Origin: Streptomyces sp. NBC_00178 | GTDB taxonomy: Bacteria > Actinomycetota > Actinomycetes > Streptomycetales > Streptomycetaceae | Direction of reading: 5' to 3' | DNA length: 64,000 nucleotides | NCBI RefSeq assembly: GCF_036206005.1 | Contig: NZ_CP108143.1 | Coordinates: 1-64,000, forward strand | Shown here: in pieces, positions 51,980 to 60,692 of the stretch | How the letters are laid out: every line of letters begins with the position of its first letter | Numbering within the stretch: position 1 is the stretch's first letter | Notes under the pieces: model-generated | What the model saw: only the letters and a program-made list of their open reading frames with translations | Told to the model about the DNA's origin: nothing | Databases searched by the model: none | Made by a program: the position numbers and the translations under genes

Positions 51980-52465
51980 ATGAGCACTCTACAGCAGCAG
52001 GAAAGGAAAACGGGTCTGCATCAGAAGCCAGACTTGAAAATGGCGCTTGAGGCTGTCGTAATGCCGGTGGCTGACGTCGATCGTTCCCTTCGCTTCTACC
52101 AGGGTCTGGGATGGAGGCTCGACGCAGATTTCGAAGCGGGTCCGGAGTTCCGGATCGTGCAGTTGACACCTCCGGGTTCGGATTGCTCGATCCAGTTCGG
52201 TCGAGGAGTCACCGATGCGGCCGCAGGGTCCGTCAAGGGAACATATCTCGTCGTCGACGACATCGAGCAGACGCGCGCTGGACTGATGGACCTGGGTGTC
52301 GCAGTCAGCAAGATCTTTCACCGCGTCTACGACACCGGCGTCGAGGAGCAGGTAGCCGGCCCGGATCCGAGCGGTGCCAGCTACCACTCGTACGCGAAGT
52401 TCAGCGACCCGGACGGTAACGGGTGGTTGATACAAGAGGTGCGTGAGCGACAGCCCGGACGATGA
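51980..52465 (+). CDS. VOC-superfamily (glyoxalase/dioxygenase-like) protein
   Basis: 161 residues from the ATG at 51980 with AGGAG seven bases upstream. It contains one pair of beta-alpha-beta-beta-beta modules: EAVVMPVADVDRSLRFYQGL, then YLVVDDIEQTRAGLMDLGVA, ending KFSDPDGNGWLIQEV, where the terminal Glu is the usual metal ligand. Members bind metal and act on small electrophiles or confer antibiotic resistance. The partner at 52629 follows in the same direction 160 bp later. Confidence 0.88.
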   Translation: MSTLQQQERKTGLHQKPDLKMALEAVVMPVADVDRSLRFYQGLGWRLDADFEAGPEFRIVQLTPPGSDCSIQFGRGVTDAAAGSVKGTYLVVDDIEQTRAGLMDLGVAVSKIFHRVYDTGVEEQVAGPDPSGASYHSYAKFSDPDGNGWLIQEVRERQPGR

Positions 52466-52628
52466 CGGTTGTCGAACCAGGAGGAACCCGGTGACCGGCT
52501 CCCGGGGACGAATCTGGACCACGTTGCGCTCGGGAGCCTCCTGGGAACCGGCCGTGCGCTGCTCCAAGCACAGCCTCGCGCTGGTGACCAACGATTCCGG
52601 AGTGAATGCCCGCACGAGAGGAGCACTC

Positions 52629-53114
52629 ATGAGTATGTCTATACGCCCGTTGCTTCACGGTGCTGTTGTGGGACTCGCCGGTACGACAGCACTCAACGTG
52701 GCCGGCTATGCAGAAATCGCGCTTCTAGGGCGCCCCATCAGTGACACGCCCGGGATCACTGTGCGCACCCTTGCGATGAAGCTCCACATTCGCATTCCCG
52801 GGGAGGGCCAGGTCCAGGAAAACCGGGTTGCAGGCCTCGGCCCCCTGATCGGATACACCGTGGGGCTTGGCATGGGGATGACGGTGGCTTTGGCGCAGGC
52901 TGGCGGTTGGTCCAGGACACCGGCATCTCGCTACGCCTTCGCTACTCTCTTGGCCCTCACTGTCACGAATGCACCGATTGCTCTTCTGGGAATTTCGGAT
53001 CCGCGGACCTGGACAGTCTCGGACTGGGTTTCGGACATCGTCCCGCATGTGCTGTACGCACTTGTCACAGTCCGCGTCCTCGAAAAGCTGGAAGCGGCGG
53101 GCGCCACGCTCTGA
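52629..53114 (+). CDS. Small multi-pass membrane protein
   Basis: 161 residues from the ATG at 52629 with GAGAGGAG seven bases upstream. Four hydrophobic segments are visible: LLHGAVVGLAGTTALNVAGY, GLGPLIGYTVGLGMGMTVAL, YAFATLLALTVTNAPIALLG and IVPHVLYALVTVRVLEKL. No charged catalytic motif is seen. Similar four-helix proteins of unknown function are common in actinobacteria. Confidence 0.72.
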   Translation: MSMSIRPLLHGAVVGLAGTTALNVAGYAEIALLGRPISDTPGITVRTLAMKLHIRIPGEGQVQENRVAGLGPLIGYTVGLGMGMTVALAQAGGWSRTPASRYAFATLLALTVTNAPIALLGISDPRTWTVSDWVSDIVPHVLYALVTVRVLEKLEAAGATL

Positions 53115-53379
53115 CGGTCTACCGCACCCTCGAGAGCCGTCCTGCGAAGAACATCGGAGCCGGCCGCCATGCGGATCGCATTCTGCACCGATCGGAGGGC
53201 ACGAGAAGGCCGCCTGCCCCAAACGTGGCGGTCCGTTGGCGGAGTACCGCTTTTCGCACCCCCGTAAAGCCGTAAATCCTCCAGCACGGCCCGGGCGGCA
53301 TGCTGGAGGACAGGGTCGGACTTGTGCTGCGGATGTCTCTGTGGTCCGTCTCCACCGGAACTCGCCCCAGTGCAGCACT

Positions 53380-54264
53380 GAGCTGTTTCCAACCTGACGG
53401 GAGGTTAGACGGGCGGCCCCGGCAGCGGACATGAAGAAAGCCCCTGGTAGACGGGTTCACGACCAAGATCACCAGTCCGCCAGGAGCCTTCGCGTGCTTG
53501 TCTACCCGTCCGGCATCGATCTGTCCAGCCGCACCCTGCAGCACCTCTCCGGTCTCCTCGCAGGTCACCGCCGTCGAATCGGCTCCCGATGGCGTCGCCT
53601 GACCTGCGGCCGGCAAGCCCTGCTCGTCTTGGCGCACCTTCGCTGCGGCGACACCTACGCCCGCCTTGCAGCAGGTTTCCGCGTCGGGATAGCGACGGTC
53701 TACCGATACATACGCGAGGCCGTCGACCTCCTGGCCGCTCAGGCACCAACGCTGGAGCAGGCGATGCGGACCGTGCGGAGGAAGGCGTACGTGATCCTCG
53801 ACGGCACCGTGCTGCCGATCGACCGCATCGCTGCCGACCAGCCGTATTACTCGGGGAAGAAGAAGCACCACGGGATGAACGTGCAGGTACTCGCGGATCC
53901 AGCCGGCCGTCTGATCTGGGCTTCGGACGCGCTGCCCGGGGCAGTACACGATCTGACCGCGGCCCGGACCCACGGCATTCCCGCCGCTCTCGCCGCCGAT
54001 GGCATCAAGTGCTGGGCGGACAAGGCGTATCAGGGCGCAGGTCCTGCTGTCCGCGTCCCGTTCCGTGGCAAAGGTCTGCGCGGTTGGCGCCGGCGTCACA
54101 ACCGCGATCACGCCAAGATCCGAAGCCTCGGCGAACGAGCCATGGCCACCCTCAAATGCTGGCGGCTCCTGCGGAAGCTCCGTTGCAGCACCACCCGGAT
54201 CACCACCGTCGTCCGCGCCGTCATCGCCCTCGAACTCGCCACCTGATCAAGATGGAAAAGGCTC
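53380..54264 (+). mobile_element. IS5-family (ISL2-like) insertion sequence, copy 4
   Basis: 885 bp with the same terminal repeats; the target duplication is ACT (53377-53379 and 54265-54267), again of the form ANT. It splits an unidentified minus-strand frame. Confidence 0.93.
53494..54246 (+). CDS. IS5-family DDE transposase (copy 4)
   Basis: 250 residues from GTG 53494 with AGGAG seven bases upstream; ATG 53431 is the alternative. Identical to the other copies, DDE residues intact. Copies 3 and 4 lie only 4.6 kb apart in the same orientation and could recombine to delete the DNA between them. Confidence 0.93.
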   Translation: MLVYPSGIDLSSRTLQHLSGLLAGHRRRIGSRWRRLTCGRQALLVLAHLRCGDTYARLAAGFRVGIATVYRYIREAVDLLAAQAPTLEQAMRTVRRKAYVILDGTVLPIDRIAADQPYYSGKKKHHGMNVQVLADPAGRLIWASDALPGAVHDLTAARTHGIPAALAADGIKCWADKAYQGAGPAVRVPFRGKGLRGWRRRHNRDHAKIRSLGERAMATLKCWRLLRKLRCSTTRITTVVRAVIALELAT

Positions 54265-54517
54265 ACTGCAGCCAATCACGCCGCCGAGACCCGAACCCCC
54301 GCTCGGCTGCCAGCCAGCCACACAACACTGCGGCGCGCCACGCCCAGCCCTGGCGAGCGGACTCGTACTCGTCCGGCAGAGCGGCCGGCGCTTCGCGGTC
54401 TTTACAGGTGACCGAAGCCAGACAGCCCGATCGAAGTGCGTCCGCCAGCACGTCAAAGCCCCGGCCATGAACGGGTGGACCGCACCCCGCGCGGTAACGC
54501 CGTCACGTTCGAGCAGG

Positions 54518-54989
54518 TCAGCGATCCCGGGCACGCTCAGACGGGATGGTCAGGCTGACGGGCCTGGAGACGGTGTTGGCGACGTACGTCCACATGTCGA
54601 CCTCGCGGACGCCGTCGATGTACACGGGGGTGCCGTCGCGGAGGACGCGGTGAAGGCGAAGGGCCCGCCGGAGCCGAAGTCGCGCGTCATGGACCAGTGG
54701 ACGCCGAAGGCGTTGGGAGCATGCCCCTGTAACCCGGCGCGCCCGTGCCCCAGTTCTCGTCGATGTGAGAGTCGCAGACCGTGCCCTTGGGGGTCCAGGT
54801 GAAGGTGGTGCTCGCGTAGAACGTCCGCGTGGAGAGGGCGATACCGCAGGTCACTACGGCGGACGTGGGGGCTGCTGCCGCGGCGTTGCAGGCCACAGGG
54901 AGAACCGATGCTCCGGTCCTCCTGACCTCGCGGACGCCCGCCGCACTCGGGTCCATGAGCTCGTCTGGGTGACCGGCGGCAGGTGACAT
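54518..54989 (-). pseudogene. Secreted-type hypothetical protein broken by frameshifts
   Basis: Three frames carry successive parts: TFYASTTFTWTPKGTVCDSH then IDENWGTGAPG; NAFGVHWSMTRDFGSGGPFA; and RVLRDGTPVYIDGVREVDMW then TYVANTVSRPVSLTIPSE, ending at the stop at 54518-54520. The regular polar beta-strand pattern suggests an extracellular protein. At least two indels are needed to link the parts. The family was not identified. Confidence 0.5.
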
Positions 54990-55130
54990 GCCGCCAATGG
55001 CGCAATGGGGCTCCTGGGCTGCCGGGCTGGGTCACGCTGTGGGCGTTCGGCCGCTGTCACGTCGGGATCCCGCGGGTGTCCCGTGCGGCAGGATCGCCGG
55101 ACCGCTGTCGTACAAGAAGCGAAGGGCGTC

Positions 55131-56360
55131 GTGAAGCACTCCGGGATCGACTACGAGGCGGTTTTCCAGGCCTTGCCGGCCGCGGCGGCCCTGCTGACCA
55201 CCGAGCTGGTGTACGCGGACGTCAACGAGGCGTATCTGCGCGCGTCGGGGCGCGCCCGTGGCCAGATCGTCGGCCGCTACATGTTCGATGTGTTCCCGGA
55301 CAATCCCAACGATCCCGCCGCTACCGGCACACGCAACCTCCAGGCGTCACTGCTGCGGGTGGCGGCCACCGGGGAGCGCGACGCCATGGCGCTGCAGCGC
55401 TACGACGTCGAGGACCCCGACCGGCCCGGCCGGTGGGAGGAGCGGTACTGGAGCCCGGTCAACGCCCCGGTCGTCGACGCGGACGGGCGGGTGGTGCTGG
55501 TGCTGCACCGGGTGGAGGAGGTCACCGAACTGCTCCGAGCCCGCGGCGGTCGCTTCGGTGGCGACCGGACCAGGACCCTGGAGGCCGAGCTGTACACCCG
55601 CGCCCGGGAGCTCCAGGAGGTCAACGAACGGTTGCGCCGGGCCCACGCACGCGAACGCGAGGTCGCCCTGAGCCTGCAGTCCGCGATGCTCCCTGCGCCC
55701 GGACCGCTGGGCCGCCGCCGTGGCGCTGTGCGCTATCAGCCCGCAGTCGGGTCGCTGAACGTGTGCGGCGACTGGTACGACCTGGCCGAACTGCCCGGCG
55801 GCCGATTCGCGGTCGCGGTGGGCGACGTCGTCGGCCACGGCCTGACCGCGGCCGGCGTCATGGGCCAGCTTCGCAGTGCGCTCAGCGCAGCCGTCCGTGT
55901 GGCCGACGGCCCCGCGGCGGCCCTCGACGCACTCGGCCTCTACGCCCGCTCGGTGGAGGGTGCCGAGTCCACCACCGCTGTGCAGACGGTGATCGACTGC
56001 GACAGCCGCACCGTGACCTACAGCAGCGCCGGCCACCTCCCACCCGTCCTGCTGCACGCCGAGGGGGCAGTCGAGTTCCTCGACCGGGCCACCGACCCGC
56101 CGCTCGGCGCCCGCTTCGAGCACGTTCCGAGAATCCAGGCCGAAGCGGCCTTCTCCGAGGGCGCGATCCTCGTTCTCTACACCGACGGCCTCGTCGAACG
56201 CCGCCACGAGGACATCGACACCGGTCTGAACCGGCTGGCCGACTGCCTCGGCCGCCACGGACAGGAGGATGCGGACACCCTGGCGGACACCTTGCTGGCG
56301 GAACTGATCCCCCCGGGTGGCAACACGGACGACACCGCCCTGGTCGTCGTCCGCCTGTGA
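55131..56360 (+). CDS. PAS-SpoIIE (PP2C) phosphatase
   Basis: 409 residues from GTG 55131, preceded by GAAGGG. A PAS domain covers about 8-130 (FQALPAAAALLTTELVYADV, GRYMFDVFPDNPNDP), a coiled linker about 145-185, and the SpoIIE/PP2C domain about 190-407 with GDWYDL, AVGDVVGHGLTAAG and the C-terminal NTDDTALVVVRL metal motifs. Such proteins dephosphorylate STAS antagonists to release sigma factors. Unlike the phosphatase at 14950-16236 it has no adjacent STAS or hydrolase partner; it probably acts on distant targets. Its PAS ligand is unknown. Confidence 0.9.
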   Translation: MKHSGIDYEAVFQALPAAAALLTTELVYADVNEAYLRASGRARGQIVGRYMFDVFPDNPNDPAATGTRNLQASLLRVAATGERDAMALQRYDVEDPDRPGRWEERYWSPVNAPVVDADGRVVLVLHRVEEVTELLRARGGRFGGDRTRTLEAELYTRARELQEVNERLRRAHAREREVALSLQSAMLPAPGPLGRRRGAVRYQPAVGSLNVCGDWYDLAELPGGRFAVAVGDVVGHGLTAAGVMGQLRSALSAAVRVADGPAAALDALGLYARSVEGAESTTAVQTVIDCDSRTVTYSSAGHLPPVLLHAEGAVEFLDRATDPPLGARFEHVPRIQAEAAFSEGAILVLYTDGLVERRHEDIDTGLNRLADCLGRHGQEDADTLADTLLAELIPPGGNTDDTALVVVRL

Positions 56361-56880
56361 CCGGGCCGCGAGGCATCGTCCCGGACCTGCCCGCATTCCT
56401 GTGGCGTGCCTTTGCCCGACGGGCATCGCGCAAGGGCATCGGGCATCGGGCGAGATGGCCGTTGCTCGACATACGGTGGAGTCGTTGCTCAGGTCCCACG
56501 TGATCGCACCTCCGGATCGGCCTGGAGCTGGAGGAGATCCGGTGCCGATCGCCGTCCCGCTGCCATCGGCCGGACCCCACTCCGCGGCCCGGACTCGGTA
56601 GGTACGTCCAAACGACAGCGCCAGCACTGCCCGCTACTCGTCCGTGAGATCTCCTCGCCCCACGCTCCGAGTCACCCGTCACTCACGATCCACTTTCGAT
56701 ACACGGCCTGCAACCAGCTGTGTCACCTCGCTGCTCTTCGCTCCGGCTCTCGCAAGAGAGCAGGGGCACAGTTCCAGGCGGGATGACAGCATGGCGACAC
56801 CGTCGCAGAGCACAGAGCCGTAGTCAGTCCCGCCAGCTCAGTCCACACCTGTACCGCCCCCGAGGCCCGCAGGGGCGGAC
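56361..56880. other. Gap with no supported gene
   Basis: No ribosome site or recognisable frame. The word GGGCATCG is repeated near 56420-56455 (three times within 40 bp). Confidence 0.4.
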
Positions 56881-57200
56881 TCGCAGTGCTGCCCATTCTG
56901 CGGGGGGATGCCAGCGCTCGGAGCCACGATCCGAGGTCATCAGGACTTTCTGATCGTCACGCGGTTCCTCAAGGTGCGAGGGTTCTTCTGCCGAACCTGC
57001 GGCATCGCCATGCACCGCGAGATGAGCACCAAGACACTGTGGCAGGGATGGTGCGGCATAGCGTCCTTCGTCATCGCCCCGGTCACCCTGATGTCCGACG
57101 CGTCCTCTCGAAGCGGCAGAACGGCGTCAGCTGCAGTCGAGTCCGCCCGCCCGTGTGCTCAGCGAGTCGGCTCACGGAGCACCTGCCGGGCGCGCCGGAA
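56880..57200 (+). pseudogene. Zinc-ribbon membrane protein, both ends decayed
   Basis: The frame QCCPFCGGMPALGATIRGHQ, DFLIVTRFLKVRGFFCRTCG and IAMHREMSTKTLWQGWCGIA is the conserved core of a Streptomyces zinc-ribbon protein (two CxxC pairs, then WQGWxGI...P). The Pro/Gln-rich N-terminus is cut by a stop just upstream, and the C-terminal membrane part is replaced after VIAPVTLM by unrelated sequence. Confidence 0.55.
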
Positions 57201-57234
57201 TCTTCCCTCGAGAAAGAGACGTCGGCTTGCGCGA

Positions 57235-57396
57235 AGGCGGTACCGCCCGCAGGAGCTCCCACGGAGGACGTGATCCTCCCGCCCAAGCGGCCAGGGTGTG
57301 CCGGTCGCCAAGATGCAGGCGCTGGGACCTGGCGAAGTCGACGGCAGGCTGGGCGAAGCGGCCGTTGGTGAACAAGACGATCACACCGCCCTTCAC
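57235..57396 (-). pseudogene. Mrr-type restriction endonuclease, C-terminal fragment
   Basis: GVIVLFTNGRFAQPAVDFAR then HLGDRHTLAAWAGGSRPPWE and LLRAVPP match the end of Mrr-like type IV restriction nucleases (VTNGxF...A..F....L.DR..L..W). The catalytic part is missing or scrambled upstream (57400-57780). A remnant of a lost defence gene. Confidence 0.55.
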
Positions 57397-57963
57397 GGCA
57401 GAGCACCCCTACGAGGGGGCTGCGGCACGAGCAGGATCCACGTGGAGGAACTCGGGGGCAGCGGCGGTGATTGCGACCCCCCGGAGACGGTATCGGCGAT
57501 GGCCGCGGGCGTCGCGCAGGGTGGCGGTGTTGCCGTAGTCCTCCCAGACGTGGCGCGGCCGTCCTGGAAGAGGTCGGTGCGGGTGTCGCGACCGATGCCC
57601 GTTGGACGCGGACGATGGCGTGGCCGGCGAGGCGGACGTTCGTCGAAGCGGTAGCCGTGTCCGTCCGCGTCGCGCAGGGTCCAGCCGTCCGGTTTGACCG
57701 CGCGGTGCGCCTGGTCGGTGATCTCGACCCACTCCGCGGATTTCACGGAACTTTGTACGCGCTCATGACAAAGCATGGACGTGCCCGGAGGAAGTCCCTA
57801 CTGTGTGCGACGCGGCGGTGAGGCGATGGTACGTGCCTCACGCATCACCGTCCGCATATCCGCAACTCTCCGTATCCGGAACGACGGCGCGCTCCGGCGG
57901 CGGTGGATCCTGCACCTTGCCCCATTTGCGTTCCCCGGCATCGGGGGACCTACAGGAGGTCAC
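57397..57963. other. Scrambled region upstream of the PA14 protein
   Basis: The minus-strand frame VEITDQAHRAVKPDGWTLRD followed by ADGHGYRFDE looks protein-like but has no identified family. The ribosome site of the next gene (AGGAGGT) lies at 57954-57960. Confidence 0.4.
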
Positions 57964-60363
57964 GTGTATCCAAGGATGTTCTCCCACCGACTCGGCAGAC
58001 GTCTGGCCGTAGCGCTCACCGTTCCGTTACTGGCCCTCGGCCTGTCGCGTCCCGCGATCGCGGCCGCCCCGCAGGTGGAGCCCCTTCCCCCGCAGGAACC
58101 CGGTGTGACGCTCCGCGTCTTCGACGTACAGGCGTCGCTGAAGACGCTCTGCACCCTCAAGCCCGGACAGACGCCGAACATCGACAAGAAGATGTCGGTG
58201 ATCAACTGGACTTCCGACGCGGACTTCGGGCTTGCGTCCAACTTCGTCAGCCAGGTCACCGCAAACCTCAACGTCGTCACGAACGGCAGTCACACCTTCC
58301 GGCTGGCCAGCGACGACGGCTCCCGCCTCTACGTCGATGACCAACTGGTCATCGACCACGACGGCCTGCACGGTTCCGACCTGCCCAAGGACGCCACGGT
58401 CTCACTCACGGCCGGCCACCACTCCCTGCGGATCGAGCATTTCGAGGCGGGCGGCGGCCAGCAGATCACGCTCTCCTGGAAGCCCCCAGGCGCCACCGGC
58501 TTCAGCGTCGTACCGAACTCGGTGCTGAGCACCGACGCCGGCGTCGTGCGCGTGACATCGCCAGGTCGCAAGGAGTGCGAAGGTGCCCTTGATACGCCAG
58601 GGGACGGCCTGCCCCTGACCGGGGTGCACCCGAACTACACCCTGACGAACCTGCGGCCGGCCGGCTTCGAACCGCAGGTCTCCGCCATGGACTGGCTGCC
58701 CGACGGCCGCCTCGCGGTGACCACCTGGGGCGGCACGGACAACAGCACGGGCGAGGTGTACCTGCTGAGCAACGTGACCGGGGCAACCGGACCCGACAAG
58801 GTGACGTACAAGAAGATCGCGAGTGGGCTGAAGGAGCCCATGGGCGTCAAGTACGTGGACGGCAAGCTCTACGTCTCCCAGAAGCACGAGCTGACCGAAC
58901 TGAACGACACCAACGGCGACGGCGTCATCGACGAGTACAAGCGCATCGCCACCTGGCCGTTCGGCAACAACTTTCACGAGTTCGCCTTCGGCCTGCTGTA
59001 CAAGGACGGGTTCTTCTACCTGAACCTGTCGGTGTCGATCAACTACGGCGGCGCAACCACGGACCCCCAGCCGGCACCGAACCGCGGCACCACGATCAAG
59101 GTGAACAAGTCGAACGGCGCGATCAGTTACGTCGCGGGCGGCCTGCGTACCCCCAACGGCATCGGATGGGGCCCGGACGGCGACATGTTCGTCACCGACA
59201 ACCAGGGCGGCTGGCTGCCCTCGTCGAAGTTGGTGCACATCAAGCAAGACCGCTTCTTCAACCACTACATGAACCCGGGCGGGCCCTTCGACTCTCGCCC
59301 GGTGAGCAAGCCGGTGCTGTGGCTCCCACAGAACGAGATAGCCAACTCGCCGAGCACTCCCCTCCAGTTGAAGGAAGGCCCCTTCGCCGGCCAGATGCTG
59401 TTCGGTGACGTGACGTACGGCGGCATCCAGCGCGCGTTCCTGGAGAAGGTCGGCGGTGAGTACCAGGGCGCGGTCTTCCGTCTCACGCAGGGGCTGGAGG
59501 CCGGCGTCACCCGGATCAGCGTCGGCCCGGACGGTGCCCTCTACGCAGGCGGACTGGGTGCGGGCGGCAACTGGGGCCAGGAAGGCAAGCTCAGCTACGG
59601 TCTGCAGAAGCTGACACCGAACGGCACCGACGCCCTCGACATCCGCTCCATGCGCGCAGTGCCGGGCGGCTTCGAGCTGGAGTACACCCAGCCCGTGTCG
59701 ACGGAGACCGCGGCCAACCTTGCCGGGCACTACAAGTTGAGACAGTGGCGCTACGTGCCGACCGCGGCCTACGGCGGCCCCAAAGTCGACGAGGAGAGCC
59801 TCACCGCCCAGTCGGCCACCCTCTCGGCCGACCGCAAGACGGTCACGCTGGCGGTCCCGGGGCTCAAGGCCGACCGAGTCGTCCATGTGCGCTCGGCCCG
59901 TCCGTTCAGTACGACCGACGGCAGACAGCTCTGGAGCACCGAGGCCTGGTACACGATGAACCAGCTGCCCGGAGTCACTTCGCGGACCGGCGAGGTGACG
60001 GGGGTCGCCGGCAAGTGCCTGGACGTGGACAACAGCAGCACAGCCGACGGCACGAAGATCCAGCTGTGGACGTGCAACGGCACCGCGGCCCAACGGTGGA
60101 CGGTTTCCGGAGACGGGACCGTGCGCGCCCTGGACAAGTGCCTGGATGTCGACAACGCCGGCACCGCTGACGGCACCAAGGTGCAGTTGTGGACCTGCAA
60201 CGGAACCGCGGCGCAGACCTGGCAGCCCCAGGCCGACGGCTCTGTACGCAACCCGCAGTCCGGCAAGTGCCTCGACGCCTCCGGGGGCGTCTGGAACGAC
60301 GGCACACAGGTCCATTTGTGGGCCTGCCACACCGGTTCCAACCAGAAGTGGGTACTGCCGTAG
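57964..60363 (+). CDS. Large secreted protein: PA14, glucose/sorbosone-dehydrogenase-like propeller and ricin-B lectin domains
   Basis: 799 residues from GTG 57964, four bases after AGGAGG; the ATG at 57976 is an alternative. A signal peptide (RLAVALTVPLLALGL) is cleaved near AIAA. Residues about 50-175 form a PA14 domain (TFRLASDDGSRLYVDDQLVI). About 195-560 is a beta-propeller resembling soluble PQQ-dependent sugar dehydrogenases (NGIGWGPDGDMFVTDNQGGW, ISVGPDGALYAGGLG). The last 125 residues form a ricin-B-type lectin with repeated KCLDVDN...IQLWTCNGTAAQ units. It probably binds and acts on extracellular polysaccharide. It is convergent with the protease at 60693. Confidence 0.9.
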   Translation: MYPRMFSHRLGRRLAVALTVPLLALGLSRPAIAAAPQVEPLPPQEPGVTLRVFDVQASLKTLCTLKPGQTPNIDKKMSVINWTSDADFGLASNFVSQVTANLNVVTNGSHTFRLASDDGSRLYVDDQLVIDHDGLHGSDLPKDATVSLTAGHHSLRIEHFEAGGGQQITLSWKPPGATGFSVVPNSVLSTDAGVVRVTSPGRKECEGALDTPGDGLPLTGVHPNYTLTNLRPAGFEPQVSAMDWLPDGRLAVTTWGGTDNSTGEVYLLSNVTGATGPDKVTYKKIASGLKEPMGVKYVDGKLYVSQKHELTELNDTNGDGVIDEYKRIATWPFGNNFHEFAFGLLYKDGFFYLNLSVSINYGGATTDPQPAPNRGTTIKVNKSNGAISYVAGGLRTPNGIGWGPDGDMFVTDNQGGWLPSSKLVHIKQDRFFNHYMNPGGPFDSRPVSKPVLWLPQNEIANSPSTPLQLKEGPFAGQMLFGDVTYGGIQRAFLEKVGGEYQGAVFRLTQGLEAGVTRISVGPDGALYAGGLGAGGNWGQEGKLSYGLQKLTPNGTDALDIRSMRAVPGGFELEYTQPVSTETAANLAGHYKLRQWRYVPTAAYGGPKVDEESLTAQSATLSADRKTVTLAVPGLKADRVVHVRSARPFSTTDGRQLWSTEAWYTMNQLPGVTSRTGEVTGVAGKCLDVDNSSTADGTKIQLWTCNGTAAQRWTVSGDGTVRALDKCLDVDNAGTADGTKVQLWTCNGTAAQTWQPQADGSVRNPQSGKCLDASGGVWNDGTQVHLWACHTGSNQKWVLP

Positions 60364-60405
60364 GACGGCGGGCGGCACGCGTAACCCGTGAGGGTTGACC
60401 CCAGG

Positions 60406-60436
60406 GGGCAAGGGGCGGAGCGCACGTCCCTTGCCC
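60406..60436. terminator. Hairpin downstream of the PA14 protein gene
   Basis: GGGCAAGGG at 60406-60414 pairs with CCCTTGCCC at 60428-60436. It lies between convergent genes and could terminate the plus-strand transcript. Confidence 0.7.
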
Positions 60437-60692
60437 TCGCTTCGGACCGCGCTCCCCCGGCCTCTGGTTCGGTACTGTCGGCGGGCCCCCTCACCTCCGT
60501 CTGTGGGTTGTGCAGGTCATCACCTTTCCGTATTCCCGCCGAGGTGAGTGGTGGCCTGTAGGGGGAAATCGGCGGGTCCCTCCCCCTCGGGTCGCCGCTG
60601 CCGCCGTCGATCAGCCCAGCCCGAGCCAGCCCTGGGACCTGTCGACCGGACGGGCCGTTGAGCGCGGTCCCCGACCGGTCGACAGGAGGGTG

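Larger units (their letters stand above)
53200..54534 (-). pseudogene. Unknown gene split by IS copy 4
   Basis: Removing the IS and one ACT joins RQGWAWRAAVLCGWLAAERG, FGSRRRDWLQ and CCTGASSGGDG, continuing HPQHKSDPVLQHAARAVLED, in one minus-strand frame. Farther upstream the start (GIADLLERDGVTARGAVHPF) is in another frame, so an older frameshift exists near 54440. No function is recognised. The 3' end fades near a degenerate IS terminus at 53155-53200. Confidence 0.4.

Noticed and set aside
58402..60411. Long minus-strand open frame (669 codons) opposite the PA14/lectin gene
   Set aside because: Shadow of the real gene; no domain, no ribosome site, composition-driven.
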